This document shows, piece by piece, positions 16,401 through 24,743 of a stretch of DNA of 48,638 bases; position 1 is the first letter of the stretch; each line of letters opens with the position of its first letter. The translations under genes were made by a program, and so were the position numbers. The notes below the pieces were generated by a model, which saw nothing but the letters and a program-made list of their open reading frames with translations, did not search any database and had not been told where the DNA came from. The DNA is from JBBQSF01 sp038214085. GTDB lineage: Bacteria; Bacteroidota; Bacteroidia; Bacteroidales; CG2-30-32-10. Location: assembly GCA_038214085.1 (NCBI GenBank), contig JBBQSF010000007.1, forward strand, positions 1-48,638, in the 5' to 3' direction.

Positions 16401-16787
16401 GCCATGGTTGCTGCAGTTGATGGTGACGGTAATGTTATTTACAATGCCGATGGAACAGCTCAGGTAACTGGCAAGAACACTACCAGTATTGATGCCTACA
16501 CATGGACAACTGATCATTACAATGGACCTGCAGCTCAGAATATACTTGATGCAGACTATATAAAATTACGTGAAATTACGGTTTCCTATACGATCCCTGC
16601 TAAACATACTGGCCCGATCAATAGTTTGAAAATTGGTCTTTATGGAAGAAACCTTGCTACCTTCGGAACAGCTATGAAGGGTATCGATCCTGAACAAAAC
16701 ACAAGCTCCGGAAACGTCCAGGGTATTGAAGGTGCAGGATTACCATCGCTGAGAAGCTTTGGATTTAATGTTAGCTTTAAATTCTAA
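13401..16787 (+). CDS. SusC/RagA family TonB-linked outer membrane transporter
   Basis: The 1128-residue protein has a signal peptide (ending TYAQQ), a carboxypeptidase-regulatory-like domain at about 25-95 (ITGKVTSVDDGSELPGVSV), and a TonB plug at about 105-230 (MVVTALGITREKKALGYSV, VLIRGINSISGNNQPLYVVDG). A 22-strand barrel follows and ends in Phe (FGFNVSFKF), as expected for a BAM substrate. It imports a ligand delivered by its SusD partner, which starts 18 bp downstream. No glycoside hydrolase, SusE/F, ECF sigma or anti-sigma gene is adjacent, so the ligand cannot be assigned. Oligosaccharides or peptides are both possible. Confidence 0.96.
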   Translation: MKKISLFIVLLMFIGLQFTYAQQRTITGKVTSVDDGSELPGVSVVIKGTTTGTQTDIKGTYKLDVPQATTTLSFSFVGMKAQDVTLGTSNVVDVKMEYSAQSLEGMVVTALGITREKKALGYSVQDIKGSTLQTTSGTSLTNQLSGKISGIQVTSSSGNMGGSSRVLIRGINSISGNNQPLYVVDGTVLDNSDFNTTDAARGAGGYDYGNMSQDINPDDIESISVLKGANAAALYGSRAANGVILITTKKGVKQGSGKKSLGIEYSTGLNFEQVSYLPDYQNKYGGGNGGLDATWEVKTYTDNSGYYKVPGVDGDGNPYQSFDLGMDYGIDESFGPAYSNTADNYLSGYGIDLTGTAYENAPIYYRPWNSFDAWDTENFGKSIEWKAPKHDVKDFFQTGLGWTNNISLSGGNETSLVRLGLGTFNSSGYMPESKLERNTINLSASTSLTKGLKVFTDINYISSKAKGRPETGYGDINPVERFNQWGQRQLDMWIQKDYINPDGTQRSWNRTSMDDPTVAYSNNPYWDRNMNYQNDKRDRYYGNIGLSYKMNSWLTAQGKINLDNYTFRTQERVAIGSASQSSYRQQLRSNSELNAEFLLLLDKTLNKDFQLNATLGGNIMDRNYKLNSASTIGGLLIPELYTVSNSLTNVASEYISWKRINSLFGSASLAWKSMAYLDVTLRNDWSSALPKGKNSYLYPSFSLSYLLTELPAIKELSWLTFAKIRGGFAQVGNDTDPYRTSLNYSNFLDVDGYPYHFQPYGLYTLPNTLNNPELKPEMTNSSEIGTELRFLKNRVSFDFTYYSKVSLDQIIPVAVSGASGYSFQILNAGKITNKGIELSLSAIPVKLKSNKFEWTITANYAKNKNKVVELYPGIDNLQLGVAPFLVTVNAKVGEEYGQIMGTDFIFDSEGNRVVDADGRYLQSSIKSLGSVLPDWNMGISNDFTLFGFSIGTLIDIQHGGKFFSTTKMWGTYTGILAASVDGDNSIVSNGDIRENGVVIDAMVAAVDGDGNVIYNADGTAQVTGKNTTSIDAYTWTTDHYNGPAAQNILDADYIKLREITVSYTIPAKHTGPINSLKIGLYGRNLATFGTAMKGIDPEQNTSSGNVQGIEGAGLPSLRSFGFNVSFKF

Positions 16788-16805
16788 TCTTGAAAGGAAA
16801 AAACT

Positions 16806-18419
16806 ATGAAAACAATAATAAAACTATCACTTGGTCTGTTTTTGGTGTTCTTCACCGCTGGGTGTACTAAAAACTTTGATGAGATTAATAAAAATCCAAA
16901 TCAACCCTCAGAAGTCACTACACCAACTCTACTAACAGCAGCTGAAAAAGGCCTTTGCGATGATATCTATGACGAATGGTGGGGCGGCCGCCAGAGTATG
17001 CTATATTCCCAGTATTGGGTGCAGCGTAATTACCCTTCCGAAGACCGTTATGCAATCCGTCAGAGTGTCAATAACCAATACTGGCGCTTAATTTATCATG
17101 ATGTAATGAACCTGATTGAAGTCATCAGACTCAACACTGACCCAGAAACAAAAGCTAAAGCTGCTGTTTATGGCGCTAATAATAATCAGATTGCCTGCGC
17201 AACTGTTTTAAAAGTATGGGCCATGCAAATAATGGCTGATACATGGGGTGATATTCCTTATTCTGAAGCTTTCAAAGGCAATGTTGATCCTACAGTTTCA
17301 ATACCAACACCAAAATACGACAAACTTAAGGATATATATGCCAGCTTTCAGACAGAACTAAAAGATGCAGTTGACATGATGGATCTTAGTGCAAGTGGTT
17401 TTACATCTGGAGATGTAATATTTGATGGCGATATGGAATTATGGCAAAAATTCGCTAACTCTCTTCGTTTGCGGGTTGCAATGCGAATGTCGCATGTTGA
17501 TAATTATGCCTCTGCCAATGCAATTGTTGCAGAAGTAGGAATTGCTGGCTTTATGACTTCAAATGCTGATAATGCAGCTTTTAAATACATAGGAGCTGCA
17601 CCAAATAACTCTCCGCTTTATGATGCATGGTGGACATCAGCACGTAATGACTTTACAGTTGCCAAGCCTTTTATCAACATTCTGAAAGGCGTAGATGATA
17701 CCTTAAATGGAAAAATTAATCCTTTCAGTGGTCTAATTGATCCAAGGTTACAACTGTATTCAAGAGACAGGCCAGTTGGTTCAGGAAAATACTTCGGAAT
17801 TCCTTATGGGATGAATGAAGGACAGACCCAGGCATATTGGGGTAAAAAACTAGCTCCAAGTTTCTATGGCTCTGCTGCTTACAGTTCAGATTATGCTCCT
17901 GTAATTCTGAATGCAAAATATGCTCCTGTTTATATGGAGTATGCCGAAGTTGAATTCATGCTTTCTGAATTAGGTAATTGGGATCAGACTCACTACCTAG
18001 CAGGAATCAAAGCCTCTATCGATCATTGGAAAGAAGTTTGTATTGATTTAGAAGGTTGGAGTGCTGACATGGTTACAACTTTTAATGCAGAACGTGATGC
18101 TTACCTAGCTGCTGTTCCTGCTGCAAGTAAGGAAAGAGTTATGACACAGAAGTATCTGGCATTCTACAATCAGGGTTATCAGTCTTGGGCTGAATACAGA
18201 AGAACAGGAGAACCAAGTTATCTGTTGAAACCTGGTGAACAAACCAGTGTTGCTTCTGATGGCAGTCCTATCTATTTTTTACCATTGATTACAATCAGCA
18301 CCATTCCTAACCGAATGACTTATCCTCAGCAGGAATTTACTGTGAATGGAGCAAATGCAACAGCAGCTGCTGCTTCTATTGGAGACAATATGTCAACCAA
18401 ACTTTGGTGGCAACCATAA
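16806..18419 (+). CDS. SusD/RagB family nutrient-binding lipoprotein
   Basis: The 537-residue product is a lipoprotein (lipobox FFTAGC, Cys20) whose mature start FDEINKNPNQPSEVTTPTLL is typical of the SusD-like_2 branch. It contains the helical TPR-like repeats of the family (KVWAMQIMADTWGDIPYSEA) and ends with the usual NRMTYPQQEF block. It caps the SusC barrel on the cell surface and captures ligand. It starts 18 bp after susC, preceded by GAAAGGAAAAA, a fair ribosome binding site. An intrinsic terminator follows 24 bp after the stop. Confidence 0.95.
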   Translation: MKTIIKLSLGLFLVFFTAGCTKNFDEINKNPNQPSEVTTPTLLTAAEKGLCDDIYDEWWGGRQSMLYSQYWVQRNYPSEDRYAIRQSVNNQYWRLIYHDVMNLIEVIRLNTDPETKAKAAVYGANNNQIACATVLKVWAMQIMADTWGDIPYSEAFKGNVDPTVSIPTPKYDKLKDIYASFQTELKDAVDMMDLSASGFTSGDVIFDGDMELWQKFANSLRLRVAMRMSHVDNYASANAIVAEVGIAGFMTSNADNAAFKYIGAAPNNSPLYDAWWTSARNDFTVAKPFINILKGVDDTLNGKINPFSGLIDPRLQLYSRDRPVGSGKYFGIPYGMNEGQTQAYWGKKLAPSFYGSAAYSSDYAPVILNAKYAPVYMEYAEVEFMLSELGNWDQTHYLAGIKASIDHWKEVCIDLEGWSADMVTTFNAERDAYLAAVPAASKERVMTQKYLAFYNQGYQSWAEYRRTGEPSYLLKPGEQTSVASDGSPIYFLPLITISTIPNRMTYPQQEFTVNGANATAAAASIGDNMSTKLWWQP

Positions 18420-18442
18420 TAATAAAAGTAAATATTCTTTTA

Positions 18443-18483
18443 AAAAAAAACAGGCTGTCCCAAAAAGACAGCCTGTTTTTTTT
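18443..18483. terminator. Bidirectional intrinsic terminator between susD and fabI
   Basis: A perfect CAGGCTGTC/GACAGCCTG stem with a 7-nt loop, an A-run on the left and a T-run of nine or more on the right. It can end both the susC/susD transcript and the minus-strand fabI operon. Confidence 0.93.
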
Positions 18484-18524
18484 AGGTTGTATTGTTCTGA
18501 ATTGTTTTTGAAGAAAATAAAAAA

Positions 18525-19394
18525 TCAAACCTTGTCTGGGCAATTTTCACACTCGGGATCATCATTACATTTCTTGCATTCCAAGCTTTTATTATACATT
18601 TCCATTGCACGTGCCGACATACCCATGCTGGAAAAACCACCATCGTGATATAGGTTTTGCATAGTAACTTTGCGGGTAAGATCAGAAAACAAAGTAATGC
18701 AATAGTCGCCACATTCTTCGGCAGTAGCATTGCCCAATGGCGACATCCGTTCTGTAAAGTCAATCAATCCGTTGATCCCTTTAACGCCCTTCCCTGCCGT
18801 GGTAAGAGTTGGTGATTGTGAAATGGTATTTATCCTCACTTTCTTTTCCCTGCCATAGATATATCCAAAACTGCGTGCAATGGATTCCAAAGCTGCTTTG
18901 GCATCAGCCATATCATTGTATTCAAATAAAGTTCGCTGTGCAGCAATATATGACAAAGCAACCACTGAGCCCCATTCATTAATGGCATCCATTTTTTTTG
19001 CAACCTGAAGCACTTTATGAAACGAAATGGCTGAAATATCTAATGTTTTAAGAAAATATTCATAATCAAGATCATCGTAACCTTTCTTTTTCCTTACATT
19101 AGGAGACATACCAATAGAATGCAAAACAAAATCTATTTTACCTCCGAGAAAATCCATTGATTTTTCAAAAACATTTTCAAGATCTTTAACACTGGTAGCA
19201 TCAGCGGGAATTACAATAGAATTACAGCGTTGAGCAAGTTCGTTGGTTTCGCCCATTCGCATTGCTAGTGGTGTATTGGTAAGGGTAAAAATAGCACCTT
19301 GTTTGTGTGCTTTTTCTGCAATTTTCCATGCAAGTGATAAATCATTGAGTGCACCGAAAATGATGCCTTTTTTGCCTTTTAATAAATCGTTCAT
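18525..19394 (-). CDS. fabI: Enoyl-ACP reductase (NADH)
   Basis: The 289-residue protein is a FabI-type short-chain reductase that performs the last reduction in each fatty-acid elongation cycle. It shows GKKGIIFGALNDLSLAW as the nucleotide-binding start, the catalytic pair Y159-x6-K166 in EYNDMADAKAA, and INTISQSPTLTTAGKGVKG in the substrate loop. Its C-terminus is unusual: after the family end (about residue 268) it has C273, C276, C282 and C285 (CKKC-x5-CENC), a possible metal site. It is the last gene of the bamD-rpoZ-coaBC-DUF4835-recN-fabI operon, 3 bp after recN. Confidence 0.95.
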   Translation of the reverse strand: MNDLLKGKKGIIFGALNDLSLAWKIAEKAHKQGAIFTLTNTPLAMRMGETNELAQRCNSIVIPADATSVKDLENVFEKSMDFLGGKIDFVLHSIGMSPNVRKKKGYDDLDYEYFLKTLDISAISFHKVLQVAKKMDAINEWGSVVALSYIAAQRTLFEYNDMADAKAALESIARSFGYIYGREKKVRINTISQSPTLTTAGKGVKGINGLIDFTERMSPLGNATAEECGDYCITLFSDLTRKVTMQNLYHDGGFSSMGMSARAMEMYNKSLECKKCNDDPECENCPDKV

Positions 19395-19397
19395 AAA

Positions 19398-21062
19398 TTA
19401 ATTGTTATTAAAGTTTATCAGAACTTTTGCATTTTCGAGGGCTTCTTTGGTAACCTTATCTCCGCTTAACATACGCGCAATTTCGTTGGTGCGTTCGGAA
19501 GCTGATAATTGTCTAATCCGTGTATAAGTTGAAGTGGAATCGGTTTCTTTATAAACCATATAATGCGCCAAACCTTTTGCAGCGATCTGAGGTAAGTGTG
19601 TAATGGCAACAACCTGCATATTCGAAGACATTGCACGCATAATTTCTCCCACTTTTGCAGCAATTTCGCCTGAAACACCTGTATCAATTTCATCAAAAAT
19701 CACAGTTGGAAGAAGTGTGTGTTGAGTGATCAGTGATTTAATAGCGAGCATTAAACGAGATAACTCGCCACCTGATGCAACCTTGGATATGGGTTTGATT
19801 TCACCCCCTTTGTTGGCATTAAACAAAAAGTTTACTTTATCTCTGCCTTTATTTCCAAAATGATCTAAAGATTCAATTTTAATTTCAATCTGTGATTCGG
19901 GCATAGCAAGTTTTTTCAAAACATTAACTATACCTTTTTCAATTATTGGTTTAACCTTTTTCCTGTTTGCAGAAAGTGAATCAGAAAAAGATTGCAGCTT
20001 TTTATGTAGCAAGTCCAAAATACCTTTTTGTTCAATTATTTTAGTTTCAAGCGAAGTTATGCTGAGAATTTTATTTTCGTATTGTGTCTTTATTGCAAGA
20101 AGTTCTGAAATGGAATTCACTCTGTGCTTTTGTTGAAAATGGTAAATCAGATCAAGGCGCTCATCAATTTCCTGTATACGGTCAGGGTTAATAATTACAC
20201 CATGAGCTTTGCTTTCAAGTTCTGAAGCAATATCTTTAATTTCGATGTTTACAGATTTTATTCTTTGTAAAAGTTCATCGAGCGAATTATAATATGGCAA
20301 TATTTTCTGCAACGAAACTTCTATTTCCTTTAAATTAGCAATTAACGGCTGATCATTATACAACAAAGAATTTACACAATTCGCAATTGTAGTGTTTATT
20401 TCTCCTGCATGTGCCAGCAATTCCTTTTCTGCTTCTAGCTCGTTTTGCTCATTTTCTAATAATCGGGCGGCATCTAGTTCGTTGAATTGGAACTGAAAAT
20501 AATCCTGATCTGATTTCGCTTTTTCTTCCTCCGAAATAAGTTTTTCTAGCTCAACTTTAGTGTTGGAATAAATAATTAATGCTTTCTGGTAATCAGATAA
20601 CAATGATTTGTGCTGTGCATAGGCATCAATAAAATCAAGCTGAAAAGCTGAATCCTGAAGCGTAAGTGTGTTGTGCTGGGAATGAATATCCACAAGTTTT
20701 TCGCCAAGTTCTTTGATCTTGTCAAGATTTACAGGTGTATCATTTATAAAAGCTCTTGATTTACCCGTTGGAATAATTTCCCTTCGCAATATTACCGTAT
20801 TGTCGAAATCGAGGTTGTTTTCGGCAAAAAAGCTTTCGAAATCACATTCAAGAATATCGAAAGTGCCTTCTATAATACATTTTGCTTTTTTATCTGACAA
20901 AACTGAAGCGTCAGCTCTTTGCCCAAGAATCAATGACAATGCTCCAAGTAAAACTGATTTCCCGGCACCAGTTTCACCAGTAATAATATTTAGCCCTTTG
21001 CTAAACTCTATTTCGAGATTATCAATGAGAGCATAATTTGAAATAAACAGATTTTTTAGCAT
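19398..21062 (-). CDS. recN: DNA repair protein RecN
   Basis: The 554-residue SMC-like ATPase acts in double-strand-break repair. It has a Walker A loop GETGAGKS at about 29-36, long coiled-coil arms in the middle (about 150-360), the ABC signature region VASGGELSRLMLAIK, and Walker B VIFDEIDTGVSG near the C-terminus. Length is normal for RecN. It lies 48 bp after the DUF4835 gene and 3 bp before fabI on the minus strand. The order coaBC-DUF4835-recN is common in Bacteroidota (from memory). Confidence 0.96.
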   Translation of the reverse strand: MLKNLFISNYALIDNLEIEFSKGLNIITGETGAGKSVLLGALSLILGQRADASVLSDKKAKCIIEGTFDILECDFESFFAENNLDFDNTVILRREIIPTGKSRAFINDTPVNLDKIKELGEKLVDIHSQHNTLTLQDSAFQLDFIDAYAQHKSLLSDYQKALIIYSNTKVELEKLISEEEKAKSDQDYFQFQFNELDAARLLENEQNELEAEKELLAHAGEINTTIANCVNSLLYNDQPLIANLKEIEVSLQKILPYYNSLDELLQRIKSVNIEIKDIASELESKAHGVIINPDRIQEIDERLDLIYHFQQKHRVNSISELLAIKTQYENKILSITSLETKIIEQKGILDLLHKKLQSFSDSLSANRKKVKPIIEKGIVNVLKKLAMPESQIEIKIESLDHFGNKGRDKVNFLFNANKGGEIKPISKVASGGELSRLMLAIKSLITQHTLLPTVIFDEIDTGVSGEIAAKVGEIMRAMSSNMQVVAITHLPQIAAKGLAHYMVYKETDSTSTYTRIRQLSASERTNEIARMLSGDKVTKEALENAKVLINFNNN

Positions 21063-21110
21063 AATTAATATGCAAAGGTAAGAAAAAGCAAATAAGAAAA
21101 TTGATTTTGA

Positions 21111-22004
21111 CTACTTGGTAATTTGATTGTATTTTGAGGAATTTGTTGGATCAATTTCCTTACAGATTGCAGCAATTTTAGGCTTTTCAATTGTACTCGC
21201 ATTGGAATAAATATTTACAATTTCATCATCTTTCGAATTGAAAAATATTTGCATAAGATAAGAGCCAGGTTTGCTTTTATGAACTATTTGAAGTTTTTCA
21301 AGTCCAGAAGTAATTGAAGTACGGGCAGAAGCTGTGTTTTCTGTCATCAGATCGAGCCCTTTTCTATGATAATTGTAAATACACTCACGAATTCCAGCAT
21401 AATTGTTATTGAAAAGATTTTCTATAAGCCAATAACGGTTTTTTTGGCTTTCGAACGAACGCCATCCACTTTCCTGTGCATTTTGAGCATTGCTAACAAT
21501 GGTTTGTGCCTTTTCAAAGAATGGCGTTCCTCCGTTCAAACTATATGAATCAAAATCAAAACCGATGATAACATTAGCGTAGTAAGCAAGCACAGAAGTT
21601 AAATTGGAAATAAAGGCGTTATCATTATAATCCAAAGGTTGATATTCAATATATGTAAACTGAAAATCTTTATCAATTAAATTCAACATAACCGAATTGT
21701 AAGAACTCTTATAAATGGGTCTGCGCGACTGTACTTGAATTGTAGATTTAAAAACATCAGCACTGCGATCGGAAATTGTAATAAGAATAGTACATTCAAT
21801 GCGTTCTTCGGTTGCATAATTGTAGCTGGTCCATTTTCTAGAATTCATGAATTCATAAATGGCAGCTTGCATGGTTTCATAAATTTTTTTGTCGCTGCTC
21901 TGAATCTGAGGCGTAGCAACCGATACAACGCAATTTAATTCTTGTGCTTTTGTATTTGCAACGAATACAAAAAAGAGCAGAGTATATATGATTAATTTAC
22001 GCAT
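21111..22004 (-). CDS. DUF4835 family secreted protein (PorD-like)
   Basis: The 297-residue product has a signal peptide ending NTKAQ and the DUF4835 hallmarks QELNCVVSVATPQIQ, FEFMNSRKW-like YEFMNSRKWTSYNY, and FDFDSYSLNGGTPFFEKAQ. Members are restricted to Bacteroidota. Some have been annotated as PorD, a periplasmic or outer-membrane factor linked to type IX secretion (from memory). This fits a genome that also encodes a protein with a type IX sorting domain (28175-31084). The gene starts 1 bp after the coaBC stop, so it is translationally close to it. Confidence 0.9.
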   Translation of the reverse strand: MRKLIIYTLLFFVFVANTKAQELNCVVSVATPQIQSSDKKIYETMQAAIYEFMNSRKWTSYNYATEERIECTILITISDRSADVFKSTIQVQSRRPIYKSSYNSVMLNLIDKDFQFTYIEYQPLDYNDNAFISNLTSVLAYYANVIIGFDFDSYSLNGGTPFFEKAQTIVSNAQNAQESGWRSFESQKNRYWLIENLFNNNYAGIRECIYNYHRKGLDLMTENTASARTSITSGLEKLQIVHKSKPGSYLMQIFFNSKDDEIVNIYSNASTIEKPKIAAICKEIDPTNSSKYNQITK

Positions 22005-22005
22005 G

Positions 22006-23214
22006 TTACAAGGATTTCAAATACTTAGTAATAATAATTGAGACAATATCTTCGGCAACTATTTCTTTTGACTTTAATTCAAAAAAAGTTGGGTTTCCGC
22101 TTTTGTGGATAACGGAAATTTTGTTGGTATCGTATCCGAAGCCTGCACCTTTTTCATTAAGCGAATTGAGAACGATAAAATCCAGATTTTTTTTAGTGAG
22201 TTTTGCTTTGGCATTTTCTGTTTCATTTTCAGTTTCCAGTGCAAAACCTACAAGAATCTGATTGTTTTTTTTGATTTTACCTATTTCCGCCAGAATATCT
22301 GTGGTTGGTTTTAGTTCAATAGATTTGTTATTGCTGGTTTTCTTTATTTTATTTGAAGCAACATTTGAAGGGGTATAATCAGCCACAGCAGCAGCCATAA
22401 TAGTAATATCTGATTTTTTGAAATACTTAAGACATTCTATAAGCATTTGTTCGGCAGTAACAATATTGATACGTTGAATCAAAGTATTTTTCACTGAAAG
22501 TGCTACTGGGCCAGAAACAAGGGTTACTTCAGCGCCTTTTGCTGCGAAATTTTCAGCAAGAGCAAATCCCATTTTTCCTGAGGAATGGTTTCCTATAAAC
22601 CGAACTGGGTCAATAGGCTCATAAGTTGGCCCGGCTGTAATCAGTACTTTTTTTCCTTTTAAGGGTAAATCATTTTTAAAAAAGGAAGTAACAAATTCGA
22701 GTATTTTCTCTGGTTCTCCCATCCTGCCCTTACCTTCGTAACCGCATGCCAGATAACCTTCGGAAGAGTCAATAATATTAATTTTTTTTTCTCTTAAAAT
22801 ATTCAGGTTTTTCTGAAATGCAAAATGTTCGTACATTTTTACATTCATTGCCGGCGCCACAAAAACAGGTTTATTAAAAGCCATAAATGCTGTTGATAAT
22901 GCATCATCGGCAATTCCGTTGGCAAACTTCCCAATGATATTTGCCGTAGCAGGAGCTACAATAAACAAATCGCCCCAATCAGTGAGTGAGATGTGTTGGG
23001 TGGAATAATCATTTTCGGAACCAAAAACTTTATCGTATATTTTATTTCCGGATAAGGTTTCCAGTGTAGTGTGGGTAATAAATTCAAGAGCATTGCGCGT
23101 AACTATAACTTTAACATCTGCACCGGCTTTTTTTAGCAAGCGAATCAGATTAGCACATTTATATGCAGCGATACCGCCACTAATGCCAATGATGATGTTT
23201 TTGCCCTTGAGCAT
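22006..23214 (-). CDS. coaBC: Bifunctional phosphopantothenoylcysteine decarboxylase/phosphopantothenate-cysteine ligase
   Basis: The 402-residue enzyme carries out two steps of coenzyme A synthesis. The N-terminal flavoprotein half (1-180) shows GKNIIIGISGGIAAYKCANL and the decarboxylase motif VAPAMNVKMYEH. The C-terminal ligase half (from about 185) shows KKVLITAGPTYEPIDPVRFI and AAVADYTPSNV with a downstream KIKK. The ATG at 23214 is used; the preceding TTG adds only one codon. The start lies 3 bp after the rpoZ stop. Confidence 0.96.
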   Translation of the reverse strand: MLKGKNIIIGISGGIAAYKCANLIRLLKKAGADVKVIVTRNALEFITHTTLETLSGNKIYDKVFGSENDYSTQHISLTDWGDLFIVAPATANIIGKFANGIADDALSTAFMAFNKPVFVAPAMNVKMYEHFAFQKNLNILREKKINIIDSSEGYLACGYEGKGRMGEPEKILEFVTSFFKNDLPLKGKKVLITAGPTYEPIDPVRFIGNHSSGKMGFALAENFAAKGAEVTLVSGPVALSVKNTLIQRINIVTAEQMLIECLKYFKKSDITIMAAAVADYTPSNVASNKIKKTSNNKSIELKPTTDILAEIGKIKKNNQILVGFALETENETENAKAKLTKKNLDFIVLNSLNEKGAGFGYDTNKISVIHKSGNPTFFELKSKEIVAEDIVSIIITKYLKSL

Positions 23215-23217
23215 CAA

Positions 23218-23550
23218 TTAAAAGGTATTATGTTCCTTGGTTGGGTTTCTGAAATAAATTTGTTCGTTCAGATATTCATGAATTGCAATTAATGTAGGTT
23301 TTGGAAGGTGTTCGTAATACTTTGCAATTTCAATCTGTTCCCGGTTTTCAAAAACTTCTTCCAAATTATCAGATGCTGTTGCAAACTCGGAAAGTTTTCC
23401 ATTGAGTTCTTCCTTCATTTCAATACCTATTTGATTGGCTCGTTTTGAAATAACAACAAGCGTTTCATAAATGTTTGAAGTGTCTGATTCAAATTGATTT
23501 AAATCGCGTGTAACAGTACTGGGATTGATTTTGAGTTTTTTGTAATCCAT
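23218..23550 (-). CDS. rpoZ: RNA polymerase subunit omega, Bacteroidota type
   Basis: The 110-residue protein matches the Bacteroidota omega/RPB6-like subunit. It starts MDYKKLKINPSTVTRDLNQF, then has NIYETLVVISKRANQI and an acidic ELNGKLSEFATASDNLEEVFEN middle. Omega helps assemble the core enzyme. The gene lies 6 bp after bamD and directly before coaBC, the same rpoZ-coaBC linkage seen widely in Bacteroidota. The C-terminal PKPTLIAIHEYLNEQIYFRN is also family-typical. Confidence 0.92.
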   Translation of the reverse strand: MDYKKLKINPSTVTRDLNQFESDTSNIYETLVVISKRANQIGIEMKEELNGKLSEFATASDNLEEVFENREQIEIAKYYEHLPKPTLIAIHEYLNEQIYFRNPTKEHNTF

Positions 23551-23556
23551 ATTTTT

Positions 23557-24372
23557 TTATTTTGTGGTAACAGTTTCAAATTTAACTAATTCTTTTTGAG
23601 CAATTTTTTTATAATATTCTGCTGCTTTTAAATTTTTTGTTTGCGGAAAGCTTGCTATCAATGTATTGTAAGCATCAATGGTTGATGTATATCTTTCTTG
23701 TTTTTTTGTATCGATGCTTTTTGAAGCATAAATATAATTGGCTTTAAGAATATAAAACAAAATGTCTTCTTTATATTTGGTATCAGGGTAATCTTCTAAT
23801 GTATTGTTTAATGCAGTAATAGCGGCTTTATATTCCTCAATTTTAAAATAGAGTTTTGCAATTTCATAATCTTTAACTTCCAGTTTATATCTTAAATCGT
23901 CAATTAATTTGTTACAGATTTTTACTGTATCGCTTTTAGGATACATGTTAACAAAAAGTTGTAATTCCTTGATTGCCGAAGTTGTATTGGTTTGATCGAG
24001 GGAATAATCAGGAGAATCCATATAGGAACAATAAGCGGCCATGTACTGGCATTCTCTTGCGTATTTGCTGTTTGGGTAAGTTATTGAAAAATTATTGAAA
24101 TAGTAATTTGCCGAAAGATAATCGCCTTGTGCATAATGGCAATAAGAATAGTAATAATATATCTTTTCGGCGTTTTCTGTCCCTCTGTAATAAGTCATCA
24201 ATTCTTCGAAAAGTTGTAAGGCATGAAAATAATCGCCTTTCTGGTAATATTCCTGAGCTGCCTGATATTTTTCAGTGAGGTTAGTGCTTTTGAGCAATTT
24301 GGAAAAATTTCCACACGATATAAGTGTGAAAAGAACGATTCCAATAATAATATAAGCTGCCTTTTTAAACAT
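23557..24372 (-). CDS. bamD: Outer membrane protein assembly factor BamD
   Basis: The 271-residue lipoprotein (lipobox TLISC, Cys20) is built of TPR repeats: EKYQAAQEYYQKGDYFHALQ, YYYYSYCHYAQGDYLSANYY, then FEYYxxF-like units to about residue 250. It is a core part of the BAM complex that inserts barrels such as SusC. It heads the operon. A consensus-like promoter lies so close to the ATG that the mRNA may be leaderless. Confidence 0.93.
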   Translation of the reverse strand: MFKKAAYIIIGIVLFTLISCGNFSKLLKSTNLTEKYQAAQEYYQKGDYFHALQLFEELMTYYRGTENAEKIYYYYSYCHYAQGDYLSANYYFNNFSITYPNSKYARECQYMAAYCSYMDSPDYSLDQTNTTSAIKELQLFVNMYPKSDTVKICNKLIDDLRYKLEVKDYEIAKLYFKIEEYKAAITALNNTLEDYPDTKYKEDILFYILKANYIYASKSIDTKKQERYTSTIDAYNTLIASFPQTKNLKAAEYYKKIAQKELVKFETVTTK

Positions 24373-24376
24373 TTTG

Positions 24377-24406
24377 CAAAAGTATGAAATTTGATTGAAT
24401 TACAAA
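24377..24406 (-). promoter_or_regulatory. Promoter of the bamD operon, possibly leaderless
   Basis: Minus-strand -33 TTTG (24403-24406) and -7 TACTTTTG (24377-24384), with an 18-bp spacer. Only four bases separate the -7 element from the ATG at 24372, so the transcript should begin at or next to the start codon. Confidence 0.6.
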
Positions 24407-24743
24407 ACGTAAATATAGCAGTATTATTATCTAATTCTGCTTTTTAGGAATGATTTAAAATATTAGAATTGCTTTATGTGTTTTTTATCCTTACAAATTT
24501 ATGTTTCGTAACATTAATCTTGCAAAAATATTTTGACAGAATTTCCTGAAATAACATTTGTAATAATGCTGAATTTAAAGCTATTACACCTCAATTATGC
24601 GGTCTTTCTTTTATTAATTTGTATAAAATTTCCAGATTTTTTAGATAGCTGTTTATAATTTTAATTGTTCTAAAGTAATTCAATAATAAAATGTTCTTAC
24701 TTTTGCATTCTCTAAATAATTATTAACTTTAATTAATCATACC
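24407..24743. other. Intergenic region between divergent bamD and the oxoamine synthase gene
   Basis: This AT-rich stretch contains no open frame worth calling. A candidate -7 element TACTTTTG on the plus strand at 24698-24705 fits the downstream gene, without a recognisable -33. No repeats or strong hairpins were seen. Confidence 0.5.

Noticed and set aside
13401..18419. Complete polysaccharide utilisation locus
   Set aside because: Only susC and susD are present; no carbohydrate enzyme, surface glycan-binding protein or regulator is adjacent.
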